Source: Streptomyces rishiriensis (GTDB lineage: Bacteria; Actinomycetota; Actinomycetes; Streptomycetales; Streptomycetaceae). From it: 64,000 nucleotides of DNA. Under the pieces are notes generated by a model, which was not told the DNA's origin, did no database searches, and saw nothing but the letters and a program-made list of their open reading frames with translations. The stretch's first letter is position 1, and every line of letters starts with the position of its first letter. Location: contig NZ_BEWA01000002.1 in NCBI RefSeq assembly GCF_003112535.1, positions 558,001-622,000 on the forward strand. The letters are read 5' to 3'. The position numbers were made by a program, and so were the translations under genes. This document shows positions 47,000 through 54,710 of the stretch, in pieces.

Positions 47000-49135
47000 T
47001 CAGGGGTGCGCCTCCCTCTGCTCGGAGGCGGAAGTGGAACCGTCGGTGTCGCGGTTGGCGAGGGCGCGGGCGACGCGGTCGCGGCCGACGACCATGCGGC
47101 CGTCGGACTTGTAGGGCTCCGCGCCGGCGTCCTCCAGGACGCGCTTGAGGTCGCCGGGCGTCCACCGGCCGTAGGCGTCCGCGTTCAACGCGGTGAGGCG
47201 CTTGAGGACGTCGGCGGTCAGGACGCGGGCAGCGTCGCCGAGGACGGCGGCGATGTCGGCGAGCGGGTCGCGGTCCTCGCCGCTCTCGATGGCGTGCAGG
47301 GTGGTGACGCCGTCGCGCAGGGCCTTGGCCCGGTCGACGATGGCTTCGGCCGCGTCGTCGTCGATGTAGTGCGTGCGCACCGTGATGGACGCCTGTCCGG
47401 CCGGAATGGCGATGCCGGAGGAGGCGAGGACCAGGGTTCCCTGATCCAGGCCGGGGCGCAGCAGGTTGGGGGCGGCTCCGCCGTCGACGGCCTTGTCGCC
47501 GAGCGCCATGCGGGCCTGCGACTCGGTGCCCAGGGCGAGGGAGGCGCGGGTGTGCGCGCCCTCGCGGACCAGCTTGGGAAGGTTCTGGTCGGTGGGGTCC
47601 TGGGTGCCTTGCCACATCAGGACGTTGACCGCGCGGCCCTGGTTGTGGATTTTACGGACGGCCATGAAGTAGCGGGAGGTGGCCTTGGATCCTCCGTAGG
47701 GCCGCTTCTCGTCGTCCTTGGCCGGGCACATGAACGCCATCTGCGCTTCGTCCACGATCACGATCAGGGCGGGGAACTGGGTGCCGGGCGGTGCTTGGAT
47801 GCGGCGGTTCATCTCCTCGACCGCGTCCTCGACCATCTCGGTGACCTGGATGACGTGCTCGTCGGTCGGGCCCTGGATGAGGCGGGCGGCGAGTCCGTCG
47901 AACATGTTCCAGTCGCCGACGCCCTTGAGGTCTCCGACCCAGAACTCCACCGACTTGTCCAGCGCGAGCCACAGGGCCAGCGAGCGCAGGGCGACGGTCT
48001 TGCCCTGGTTGGACAGTCCCGTGATCAGCAGGTGGCGCTGATACAGGCTCAGCGATGCGGCGTCGCCACGCAGGTCCTGACCCCACGGGGCGCGGCCCTT
48101 GGCGTAGTCGGCGGTCATCGTCTCGTCGGTGACCAGCGGAGACGGGCCGATCGGCTCATCCAGCGCGCCGGAGTCGGCGACCCACAGCCGCACCGTGCGC
48201 GCCGCCTGCGGGATCGTGATGAACACCTCGTGCTCATGCCGGGTCAGGTTCTCCGCCAACTTCCGCCGGCGGTTCTGCACTTCGATCGTCGACACCCCGG
48301 ACGGAAGCGTGACGTCGACCTCCACGCCGCATCCGGCGATCCGGATCGGACCCAGCATGGACGCGCCCGCGTCGCCCATCTCCTTGATGGCGTTGCGCAG
48401 CGCGGGCACGCCCAGGTCGCGCAGGGCCTTGACCACGATCGAGGGCGTGATCGGCTCACCCTCGCTGCTGCGGACGTTGGCGGGCATCGCCCACGCGGGG
48501 GCGGCCTGCTGCTTGCTGCCGACCGCCCACAGCGCCAGCAGGGCCAGGAAGGGGCCGAGCGAGATCAGCGGCCCCCACACCACTTGCACGATCGTGATCA
48601 GCAGGTTGATGAACTCGATGACGGCGGCGATGGGGGTGATGACGTCGGTGACGTCTTTGTTCGCGATGGCCATGACGATGCCGAGGGCGACCAGGGACCC
48701 GATGCCCATCCCGGTGCCTACGGCGACGCCCTTGGCCGCGTCGAGGGGCGAGTGGAGGAGGTCCATGCGGCGGCGGTGGCGGGCGTCGCGGTAGCGCTGG
48801 GCGCGCTCCTCCCACTCCATGGCCGCGTCCATGTTCCCCGCGGCTTCGGCCGCGCGCATGAACCGCTCGTAGCGGGCGGCGGTCTTGCCGTCCCAGGTGC
48901 GGCGGGCCACGATCCGCGCCCCACCGGCCACGTAGAGGCTGTGCCGGGCGACGGCGCGGCCGGTCGTCTTGGTGCGCTCGTGGGTGACGGCCGCCTTCAC
49001 GGTGCGGCCGGACCGGATCCACAGCGGCACGGGTGCGGGCGAGGCGGGGTCGGGGACCACGGTCAGCGTGGTCACGGCGGTCGTTTCGGTGGACGGGGCG
49101 GTGTTCTTGTGCAGGTGGACGACGGTGTCACCCAT
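47000..49135 (-). CDS. tra: FtsK/SpoIIIE-type conjugal translocase Tra
   Basis: ATG 49135 (MGDTVVHLHKN) follows AGGAG and gives 711 residues. Two membrane segments around residues 130-200 precede the motor domain with Walker A TGLSNQGKTVALRSLAL and Walker B LIVIVDEAQMAF. Such proteins move double-stranded plasmid DNA between hyphae. A C-terminal wHTH-like region (GRWTPGDLKRVLEDAGAEPY) should bind the clt repeats next to its stop. Confidence 0.92.
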   Translation of the reverse strand: MGDTVVHLHKNTAPSTETTAVTTLTVVPDPASPAPVPLWIRSGRTVKAAVTHERTKTTGRAVARHSLYVAGGARIVARRTWDGKTAARYERFMRAAEAAGNMDAAMEWEERAQRYRDARHRRRMDLLHSPLDAAKGVAVGTGMGIGSLVALGIVMAIANKDVTDVITPIAAVIEFINLLITIVQVVWGPLISLGPFLALLALWAVGSKQQAAPAWAMPANVRSSEGEPITPSIVVKALRDLGVPALRNAIKEMGDAGASMLGPIRIAGCGVEVDVTLPSGVSTIEVQNRRRKLAENLTRHEHEVFITIPQAARTVRLWVADSGALDEPIGPSPLVTDETMTADYAKGRAPWGQDLRGDAASLSLYQRHLLITGLSNQGKTVALRSLALWLALDKSVEFWVGDLKGVGDWNMFDGLAARLIQGPTDEHVIQVTEMVEDAVEEMNRRIQAPPGTQFPALIVIVDEAQMAFMCPAKDDEKRPYGGSKATSRYFMAVRKIHNQGRAVNVLMWQGTQDPTDQNLPKLVREGAHTRASLALGTESQARMALGDKAVDGGAAPNLLRPGLDQGTLVLASSGIAIPAGQASITVRTHYIDDDAAEAIVDRAKALRDGVTTLHAIESGEDRDPLADIAAVLGDAARVLTADVLKRLTALNADAYGRWTPGDLKRVLEDAGAEPYKSDGRMVVGRDRVARALANRDTDGSTSASEQREAHP

Positions 49136-49188
49136 GACGGGAGCACTCCTGACTGCCCCATGCGGGGCGGGAAGTTGAGGGGCCGCCG

Positions 49189-49215
49189 CGTCCGTCCCGG
49201 TAGCCGGGACGGACG
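49189..49215 (-). terminator. Hairpin upstream of tra
   Basis: CGTCCGTCCCGG (49189-49200) and CCGGGACGGACG (49204-49215) form a perfect stem after the stop of the 49227 gene. Confidence 0.75.
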
Positions 49216-49226
49216 GGGCGAGGTGT

Positions 49227-49547
49227 TCAGCGGGCGCGGCGGGCGCGGTTCTCGATCTCGCTGAGCTGGGACGACTCGGTGCGGGGGCCGTCCATCCAGC
49301 AGAAGGGGCGGATGCCGGCGGCGGCGGTGAACACGCGGATGGCCGTTCCGGGCGCGGCATGCGGGAGGCCGTAGACGCGTCCGCCGTCGAGGGAGGCGAG
49401 CAGGCGGGCACCGTGCTGCTCGCAGCCGTCCGCGCCCCCGTTGAAGCGGTCCAGCACGGTCACCACTACCCCACCCGCGCACGGGGTGGGGTCTTCCGGG
49501 TGCGCGGCCGGACAACGGTCCTGCGCGGGGCGGGCGTTCACCACCAT
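49227..49547 (-). CDS. AICE hypothetical protein
   Basis: A 106-residue product from ATG 49547 that overlaps the next gene by 10 bases. It has CPAAHPEDPTPCAGG, a Cys pair near the start, then GARLLASLDGGRVYGLPHAAP and PFCWMDGP. It looks like a small transfer-operon protein. Family unknown. Confidence 0.65.
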   Translation of the reverse strand: MVVNARPAQDRCPAAHPEDPTPCAGGVVVTVLDRFNGGADGCEQHGARLLASLDGGRVYGLPHAAPGTAIRVFTAAAGIRPFCWMDGPRTESSQLSEIENRARRAR

Positions 49548-49855
49548 CCGGACGCCTTCTTGGCGGCCTTGGCGGCGGCGGCCTCGCGCACGATCCGCTG
49601 CCGTTCCATGTGCAGCGCGGTCAGTTCGGCGGTCAGGCGGGTCTCGGCGGAGCTGGCGACGGAGTCGAGCCGGTTCTCCTCGCGGCCGGTGCTCTTGCCG
49701 CGCAGGACCCGGTAGGAGCCGCCGGCGAGCGCGCCGATCACGGCGCGGCGTTCGGCACTGGTCAGCGGCCACATCTCGCCCTTGCGGACCGCTTCCAGCT
49801 TGCGGGTGGTCTTGCTGATCTCGCGGTCAAGGCGTCGGGTGTCGGGCTTGCCCAT
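49538..49855 (-). CDS. AICE hypothetical protein, basic coiled-coil-like
   Basis: A 105-residue, strongly basic and Ala/Glu/Arg-rich helical protein (RRLDREISKTTRKLEAVRK, RLTAELTALHMERQRIVRE). It ends just before the 49227 gene and lies 2 bases after the zinc-protein gene. Its charge suggests nucleic-acid contact. Function unknown. Confidence 0.72.
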   Translation of the reverse strand: MGKPDTRRLDREISKTTRKLEAVRKGEMWPLTSAERRAVIGALAGGSYRVLRGKSTGREENRLDSVASSAETRLTAELTALHMERQRIVREAAAAKAAKKASGWW

Positions 49856-49857
49856 GG

Positions 49858-50262
49858 TCAGCTACTCCTCAAGGCGGGGTGCCGCTGGTCGGCGGCGGGG
49901 CGGGTGTCGCAGGGCTCGCACGTGCCGAGGGACGGGCGGATCACGTAGCCGACGTCGCGCCGGCAGGCGGGGCAGGTGCGGCGGGGGCGCATCATCGCCT
50001 CGTGCGCCCGCCACCGGCCCGGTGTCATCTCACGGACCGGTTTGGCAAGGTCGATCCGGTAGAGGTAGGCGGTCAGCGGCTCGCGTCGGCGACGCGGGCG
50101 CAGGATCTGTCCGGCGACGTCCTGACCGCCCGGCCGCAGTCCTCGACTGCGCAGTTGGCGGCGGGTGGCCAGGTCGTCCGGGGCACAGCGCCACGGGTAG
50201 GTCGGGACGCCGAAGCGTTCGCCGGTGGGGTCGAAGCAGTCGGCGAGGGTCAGTCGCTTCAT
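49858..50262 (-). CDS. RRQRL-motif zinc-binding protein
   Basis: A 134-residue AICE protein with TRRQLRSRGLRPGGQD, which fits the RRQRL-motif family, YRIDLAKPVREMTPGRW in the centre, and a zinc ribbon with CPACRRDVGYV and GTCEPC. It is coupled by ATGA to the DUF2637 gene. The family is a hallmark of Streptomyces AICEs; role unknown. Confidence 0.82.
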   Translation of the reverse strand: MKRLTLADCFDPTGERFGVPTYPWRCAPDDLATRRQLRSRGLRPGGQDVAGQILRPRRRREPLTAYLYRIDLAKPVREMTPGRWRAHEAMMRPRRTCPACRRDVGYVIRPSLGTCEPCDTRPAADQRHPALRSS

Positions 50263-51170
50263 GCCGCCCTACCGCCGTTGCTCGCCCGTTCCGTGAGGAG
50301 CGTGTCCCGCAGCGTCCGGGCGTTCGCCGGCGACGTGCGCACGGCGCGGCGGATCCCCTCAGCGGTGATCTGCGCGTCTGCCCAATCGACGGTTACCTTG
50401 CGGGCCTCGGCGAGCAGTTCATCCGGGGTGCGCTTCGGCCGGGGCGATCGGGCGACGTCCGGAACACGGCCGGTCGCCCTACGCGGCCGACTCGACTCCG
50501 CCGGAACCGCGACCGTGACCGGTGCCGGTGCCGGTGCCGGAACCGGCACGGGAATCGCCCGTACCGGCTTGCGCGGTGGAGTCGACTTGCCCACGTCGAT
50601 CGCGACCGGATCCGGCACGCTCAACCGGGTCACCGTGGCTGTGGGCGGCGGGGTCGATTCGAGCAGGTCAGCTGTAGACCGTTTCCTTGCGGTCTCGGTG
50701 GATTTCTCCGCATTCATAGTCACGGTGGGGATCGGGGCGGGGCGGTGGTGCAGCACCTTGGCGACCAGGTCGGATCCGAAGTAGATCGACCCGACCGGAA
50801 GCGACGTCGCCAGCAGCACCAGCGCCCAGTTCGCCGCGTCCCACTCCGCGACCCGGCCCAACTCGACCGACTGGCCGTGCAGCTCGGGGACCAGTCCGTG
50901 TACGTAGTTCAGGACCAGGGAGGCGATCGTGTAGGTGCCCAGCACCCGCAGCGCGAACTTGCGGTCGTCGTCGACCAGGACCAGCGTGGCGACCAGCGCC
51001 AGCGCCATCAGGCCGTCGACCACGAACGGGTAGAGGACGGCGGCAGTCGAGTCTGCGCCGATCGCGCCGGCGATGTCGCGCAGCGCGTTCCACGAGACGC
51101 GGAACGCCATGCCGACCACAGCGACCAGCGCCAGCACCAAAGCCGTGCGGCCCTTGCGGCGCAGGTTCAT
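50259..51170 (-). CDS. DUF2637 protein, SpdB-like
   Basis: A 303-residue protein. The first 140 residues have four membrane segments (ALVLALVAVVGMAFRVSWNAL, VLYPFVVDGLMALALVATLVLV and others), the DUF2637 domain common in spread proteins. A Pro/Val/Ala-rich spacer with PVPVPAPAPAPV follows, then a helical C-terminus. It probably aids plasmid spreading. It overlaps its neighbours by 4 bases at both ends. Confidence 0.85.
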   Translation of the reverse strand: MNLRRKGRTALVLALVAVVGMAFRVSWNALRDIAGAIGADSTAAVLYPFVVDGLMALALVATLVLVDDDRKFALRVLGTYTIASLVLNYVHGLVPELHGQSVELGRVAEWDAANWALVLLATSLPVGSIYFGSDLVAKVLHHRPAPIPTVTMNAEKSTETARKRSTADLLESTPPPTATVTRLSVPDPVAIDVGKSTPPRKPVRAIPVPVPAPAPAPVTVAVPAESSRPRRATGRVPDVARSPRPKRTPDELLAEARKVTVDWADAQITAEGIRRAVRTSPANARTLRDTLLTERASNGGRAA

Positions 51171-51436
51171 GCCGCGCCGCCCGCCGTGCTCGCGCCGGCC
51201 GCACGGTTGGCCGCGTCCCGCCGCGCGGCGAGCACCCGGTTGCGGGCGCGGCGAATGCGGCGGGCGTCGACCTCGTTCTCGGGGTGGTCCATGGCCTTGA
51301 TCTGCGCGTCGAGCAGGTTGACCTCCGCCAGGAGCAGCGGGGACTCCAGCTCGATCGCGTCCAGCTCCGCGTCCGTCGGCTCCATGAAGTCGGCGAACGC
51401 GGTAACAGCGTCCTGATCAGTGACGATGTGGTTCAT
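51167..51436 (-). CDS. DUF6284 family AICE protein
   Basis: ATG 51436 (MNHIVTDQDAVTAFADFMEP) gives 89 residues. The text TDAELDAIELESPLLLAEVNLLDAQI matches what I recall of DUF6284. It is helical and acidic at first, then basic (RRIRRARNRVLAARR). It overlaps the DUF2637 gene by ATGA. Confidence 0.75.
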   Translation of the reverse strand: MNHIVTDQDAVTAFADFMEPTDAELDAIELESPLLLAEVNLLDAQIKAMDHPENEVDARRIRRARNRVLAARRDAANRAAGASTAGGAA

Positions 51437-51474
51437 GGGTCGTGGTCTCCCTAGTAGGTGAAACGGCCCGAACA

Positions 51475-51506
51475 GCACCCACCGGAGTTGCCGCTTCGGT
51501 GGGTGC
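51475..51506 (-). terminator. Hairpin between the RapZ-like and DUF6284 genes
   Basis: GCACCCACCG (51475-51484) pairs with CGGTGGGTGC (51497-51506). AAACGGC and GCCGTTT further out (51461-51467, 51509-51515) extend the stem. Confidence 0.65.
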
Positions 51507-51640
51507 GCGCCGTTTGAGGGGGAAGCGCCGCAGCCGATGCGTGCGGCGGGCCGCGCGATGGCGGCCGGTGCCCCGGACCGGATCCGATCCGGCCTCGTCA
51601 CGACCCCGCCGCAGGGCGGCGGGTCCGGGGCTGCTGAGGG

Positions 51641-52021
51641 TCAGCGCTGGACGACGTCCTTGCCGAGGTCGCGGTGGTGGACAGTGACCGTGTGGCCGGC
51701 GACGGTCAGCCGGTCGGCGAGGGCACGGGCGAAGGTGGGGGCGCGGTGACGTCCGCCGGCGCAGCCGTCGGCGACCGTGACCGTTCCGGCGCTCGGGCCG
51801 GCGGCGAACGCGGCAACCGCCGTGGCGGTTGCCGCGACCAGGGCGGCGATGCCGGGGGTGCCCATCACGGCGTTGCGGACGGGTTCGTCGTCAGCGCTCA
51901 TGTAGCGCAGCTCGGGCGACACGTGAGGGTCGCGGAAGTGGTGACGCAGGTCGATGGTGAGGTGCGCGTCCGGCGGGGCGTCGTGCAGGTAGCCGAACGA
52001 GACGATCTCGACAGTGCTCAT
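51641..52021 (-). CDS. RapZ C-terminal-domain-like protein
   Basis: ATG 52021 (MSTVEIVSFGYLHDAPP) gives 126 residues. HLTIDLRHHFRDPHVSPELR and VADGCAGGRHRAPTFARALAD match the C-terminal RNA-binding part of RapZ; the ATPase half is absent. RapZ controls glmS through small RNAs in enterics. Here it is an AICE protein, so the target is unknown. A T-arm-like RNA fold lies 32 bases upstream of its start, in its own leader. Confidence 0.82.
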   Translation of the reverse strand: MSTVEIVSFGYLHDAPPDAHLTIDLRHHFRDPHVSPELRYMSADDEPVRNAVMGTPGIAALVAATATAVAAFAAGPSAGTVTVADGCAGGRHRAPTFARALADRLTVAGHTVTVHHRDLGKDVVQR

Positions 52022-52052
52022 GCGAACTCCAGACGAAGTGGCCGGTGATGCG

Positions 52053-52094
52053 TGCCCCGGCCGGGAGTCGAACCCGGCCTGCGACCATCGGGGC
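52053..52094 (-). other. T-arm/acceptor minihelix in the RapZ-like leader
   Basis: On the minus strand CCGGG-TTCGACT-CCCGG is a canonical T stem-loop (TTCRANY), followed by CGGGGC and a discriminator-like A at 52053; GCCCCG (52094-52089 read leftward) pairs with CGGGGC. No anticodon or D arm is present, so it is a tRNA-like minihelix and not a tRNA gene. Confidence 0.55.
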
Positions 52095-52106
52095 TGTGGG
52101 GGCGGG

Positions 52107-52283
52107 TCAGCGGTCCCGGCGCTCCAGCTCGCGAGCGATGTCGTTCTGCGCGTTGATCGCGCTGAGCGCGTTGTGGCCCCCGTCGCGCTCACGGGTGATC
52201 AGGTCGTACTCCCGCCGCAGGTCATCGCTGCTGCGGTTCTTCATGGCGGACACGGCGGGGGAAGGGCTCGTACGGAAACGCAT
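52107..52283 (-). CDS. Small AICE protein
   Basis: ATG 52283 follows GGGAGATCGAC and gives 58 residues: MRFRTSPSPAVSAMKNRS then DDLRREYDLITRERDGGH and NAQNDIARELERRDR. It is helical and charged. It is the outermost gene of the leftward operon. Between 52284 and 52761 no gene is seen, only a TTGAG-TT-CTCAA palindrome at 52543 and an inverted repeat GGGGGTTGC/GCAACCCCC at 52655 and 52706. Confidence 0.7.
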   Translation of the reverse strand: MRFRTSPSPAVSAMKNRSSDDLRREYDLITRERDGGHNALSAINAQNDIARELERRDR

Positions 52284-52654
52284 GTCGATCTCCCTTGGGA
52301 ATGTGAGTGGCCCGCTGGTCAGCGGGAGTGCCCCGGCCTGCTTTCGAGGCGTAGGCCCGAGATCGGCCGGACCGGGGCTGTAGCGGCTAGACCGCCGAAG
52401 GTTCTGCGGAAGTCGAATCACTCAGTGCCGGTAACAGCCCGAAGACTGAAACCGGGCAGGCCACCCGGCCTGACATGGACGGTCAGGGTGGCGACCCGCA
52501 CCCATCGACCGCACGTGTTCATGCGGCTGGGTCGGCACTCTGTTGAGTTCTCAATCAAGGCGCGCTCACTTCGTACTCACCCCAAGGGGCTTTCCTCCGG
52601 ACGCAATCCGTGCAGGTCAAGCAGCCGCGCTCATCCGTCCCCAGCTTGCTTAGG

Positions 52655-52714
52655 GGGGGTTGCCGCCTTGCTTGATAGGTACCGTAGGCAAACCCGAGGC
52701 TGCGCGCAACCCCC
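52655..52714. promoter_or_regulatory. Inverted repeat before the HTH/PP2C cargo pair
   Basis: GGGGGTTGC (52655-52663) and GCAACCCCC (52706-52714) flank the likely promoter 50-110 bases before the HTH gene. The HTH protein may bind here and control its own operon; this is inference. Confidence 0.5.
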
Positions 52715-52761
52715 TCTCGCGATAGAGTTCGCTAGCCCCCCTAGGCGACGTTGGGAGAGAC

Positions 52762-53607
52762 ATGCAGGACGACATGGACAAGGTCTCGGGGATCACAGAC
52801 CCCGTTGATCGCGCGAAGGGTGCAATCGACCTGATGGCGCGGTACCAGAGCCACGTGAACGAGCTGTCGCGCATCCGCAGGGAAGCGATCGAAGAGGCTC
52901 AGGCATCAGGCATGACCCAAGCTGAAATCGCAAAGCGACTCGGGGTCAGCCGGGGGCGTGTCGGACAGCTCGCGTCAGCCGGCCCCCCACCAGAGCGCGC
53001 CTTCTTCGGCACCGACCTGGTCACGGTGTCCCTCGGCGGCAAGTACGAAGCCGGAAAGACTCCTGATCAGCGCCCCAACGAGGTGATCGCTCGGGAAGAC
53101 CTCAACAACTTCGAGCACCTTCGGAAGCTGTTGGGCGGCATGAAGCTGGACAGTCAGTACGAGGTGATTCCGCCCACCGGGATCGTGAACCTCAACCGTG
53201 ACAACCACGTCGTGGTCTGCGGACCCCGCCTCTCTCCGATCGTGGCGCAAGTGCTCGAAGGTGACGACAACCTTCGGTTTGCCAAGGACAGCGTGTGGCA
53301 CCTGGTGGACCAGGTGGAGGGGAAGGAGTACCGATCTCCGCAGGACGAGGACGGATCGGCTGGTGACGTGGGGTACCTGGGCCGGCTTCCCCGTCTGGAC
53401 GGAAAGGGGACGTTCCTCTACATCGCGGGTATCCACGCCATCGGGGCGAACGGAGTCGTTCACTTCCTGGAAAACAACCTGGCAGAGCTCTACCGAGAGG
53501 TGCGCACCCGCCGCTTCTCCACCCTGATTACGTGCCGCTACGACCCGAAGACACTCGAAGTCCTGGAGAGTCGGCGCGTCACTCCGTTGTACCGACACGA
53601 AGGTTGA
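52762..53607 (+). CDS. HTH protein with an unrecognised C-terminal sensor-like domain
   Basis: A 281-residue protein from ATG 52762. Residues 50-75 are an HTH (MTQAEIAKRLGVSRGRVGQL). The rest is one domain with VSLGGKYEAG, EVIPPTGIVNLNRDNHVVVCGPR, and GYLGRLPRLDGKGTFLYIAGIHAIGANG followed by HFLENNLAELY. I recall similar domains behind HTHs in other actinobacteria but no named function. Codon use is less GC-biased than in the backbone. The PP2C gene follows at 2 bases, in one operon. Confidence 0.75.
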   Translation: MQDDMDKVSGITDPVDRAKGAIDLMARYQSHVNELSRIRREAIEEAQASGMTQAEIAKRLGVSRGRVGQLASAGPPPERAFFGTDLVTVSLGGKYEAGKTPDQRPNEVIAREDLNNFEHLRKLLGGMKLDSQYEVIPPTGIVNLNRDNHVVVCGPRLSPIVAQVLEGDDNLRFAKDSVWHLVDQVEGKEYRSPQDEDGSAGDVGYLGRLPRLDGKGTFLYIAGIHAIGANGVVHFLENNLAELYREVRTRRFSTLITCRYDPKTLEVLESRRVTPLYRHEG

Positions 53608-53609
53608 TC

Positions 53610-54416
53610 ATGCGCGTCGCGATCGACACCCAGCCCGGCGGAACGGGCCCTAACGAGGATTGGGTCGCTGGCACACCGACGCTCGCCGTTGTGCTGGATG
53701 GTCTAAGCACTGCGGGCCTAGAGACGGGATGCCAGCATGGCGTGCCCTGGTATGTGGCGCATCTTGGCAGTCAGATCGTCAGTGCACTCGCGGAGTCAAA
53801 CACTCCGCTGACGGTCGGCTTGGCAAGTGCGCTCGAACGGGTTGCGGCGCTGCATCCTCAATGTGACCTCAGCAATCCCGGTACGCCCTCAGCTACGGTC
53901 GCGATTCTTCGGGAACGACAAGGCTTCCTTGATCACCTAGTTTTGGCGGACTCCCCCGTCGTCCTTGACGGTCACCAGGGCATTTCCGTGATCACGGACC
54001 TGCGGGTGGACCAGATCCTTCCCGAGCTGAAGGCCGAAGTCGCTCGACACGAAACCCATACAGCGGGTCACAAGCAAGCCCTGAGGGACTTGGTGACCGC
54101 GCAGAGGGAGACCCGCAATACGACCACCGGATACTGGGTCGCGGCCGCCGACCCGGAGGCGGCGAACCATGCGCTGACTGGCACGGTCCCCGTCGGCGAC
54201 GTACGCGCCGCAGCCCTGCTGTCCGATGGCGCGGCTTGCCTCGTGACGGACTACGCGATGTCGACCTGGCCCGAAGTCTTCACAACCCTTCGAACTGTGG
54301 GGCCCAGAGGGTTGATCGACACCGTCCGGAAGGTGGAGGCTACCGATCCAAGGGGCCAGCGATGGCCCCGCTACAAGTCTGGCGACGACGCCGCCGTGGC
54401 CTTCTGCCAGTGGTGA
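53610..54416 (+). CDS. PP2C-type protein phosphatase
   Basis: A 268-residue PP2C-family fold with its metal and catalytic residues: NEDW near the start, VVLDGLS, LADSPVVL, LLSDGAACL and the final GDDAAVAF. It probably removes phosphate from serine or threonine. Its only close partner is the HTH gene just upstream, which may be its substrate or its sensor. Codon use (for example AAT, CTA, ATC mixes) is atypical for the host. It is the last gene before the right arm sites. Confidence 0.82.
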   Translation: MRVAIDTQPGGTGPNEDWVAGTPTLAVVLDGLSTAGLETGCQHGVPWYVAHLGSQIVSALAESNTPLTVGLASALERVAALHPQCDLSNPGTPSATVAILRERQGFLDHLVLADSPVVLDGHQGISVITDLRVDQILPELKAEVARHETHTAGHKQALRDLVTAQRETRNTTTGYWVAAADPEAANHALTGTVPVGDVRAAALLSDGAACLVTDYAMSTWPEVFTTLRTVGPRGLIDTVRKVEATDPRGQRWPRYKSGDDAAVAFCQW

Positions 54417-54440
54417 AAGCGGCTGGTCAGTGCGCGGGTT

Positions 54441-54472
54441 CCGTCTCACTCCGTCTCAGTTTCCGTCTCATT
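54441..54472 (+). promoter_or_regulatory. Right-end integrase arm-site candidates
   Basis: CCGTCTCA occurs at 54441, 54451 (as CCGTCTCAGTT) and 54463, all in the same direction as the two left-end copies, about 105-135 bases before attR. Confidence 0.65.
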
Positions 54473-54576
54473 CATTCCCGTCCGAAGCCGTTCACAGCGG
54501 GCCACAGGTCGGGCGCGCCTACGGCAATGAACGAGGTTGAACGGCTGCGGATCATGCTCTGACCAGCACAGACAAA

Positions 54577-54637
54577 CCTGCAAAGCGAGTTACGCGGGTT
54601 CGATTCCCGCCATGGCCTCAAGTGACTGACCAGGCAG
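54577..54637 (+). repeat. attR, 61-bp tRNA-Cys-derived direct repeat
   Basis: Exact copy of attL. It begins in the middle of the tRNA, so no working tRNA is encoded here; the 5' half is missing. Confidence 0.95.
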
Positions 54638-54710
54638 GGAATGGCGCGAGGGGGGCATCTCCCGAGTGGCGTCCTTGCGATCCCGCGGGGGCGGCCCGGT
54701 CCGTGCCGGG

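Larger units (their letters stand above)
41421..54637. mobile_element. Integrated AICE at tRNA-Cys, about 13.2 kb
   Basis: Boundaries are two identical 61-bp repeats (41421-41481 and 54577-54637) made of the tRNA-Cys 3' half plus 19 bases beyond it. Inside are int, xis, a DUF3631 ATPase and a primase-polymerase, an FtsK-type tra, a DUF2637 spdB-like gene and small AICE-specific genes, the pSAM2/SLP1 type of set. All backbone genes point left. Two plus-strand cargo genes occupy the right end. It should excise as a circle and move as double-stranded DNA. Confidence 0.95.

Noticed and set aside
52053..52094. A tRNA gene on the minus strand
   Set aside because: Only a T arm and an acceptor-like stem exist; no anticodon arm can be drawn.
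54577..54619. A second tRNA-Cys
   Set aside because: Only the 3' half is present; the acceptor 5' strand and D arm are missing, so it is the attR copy.
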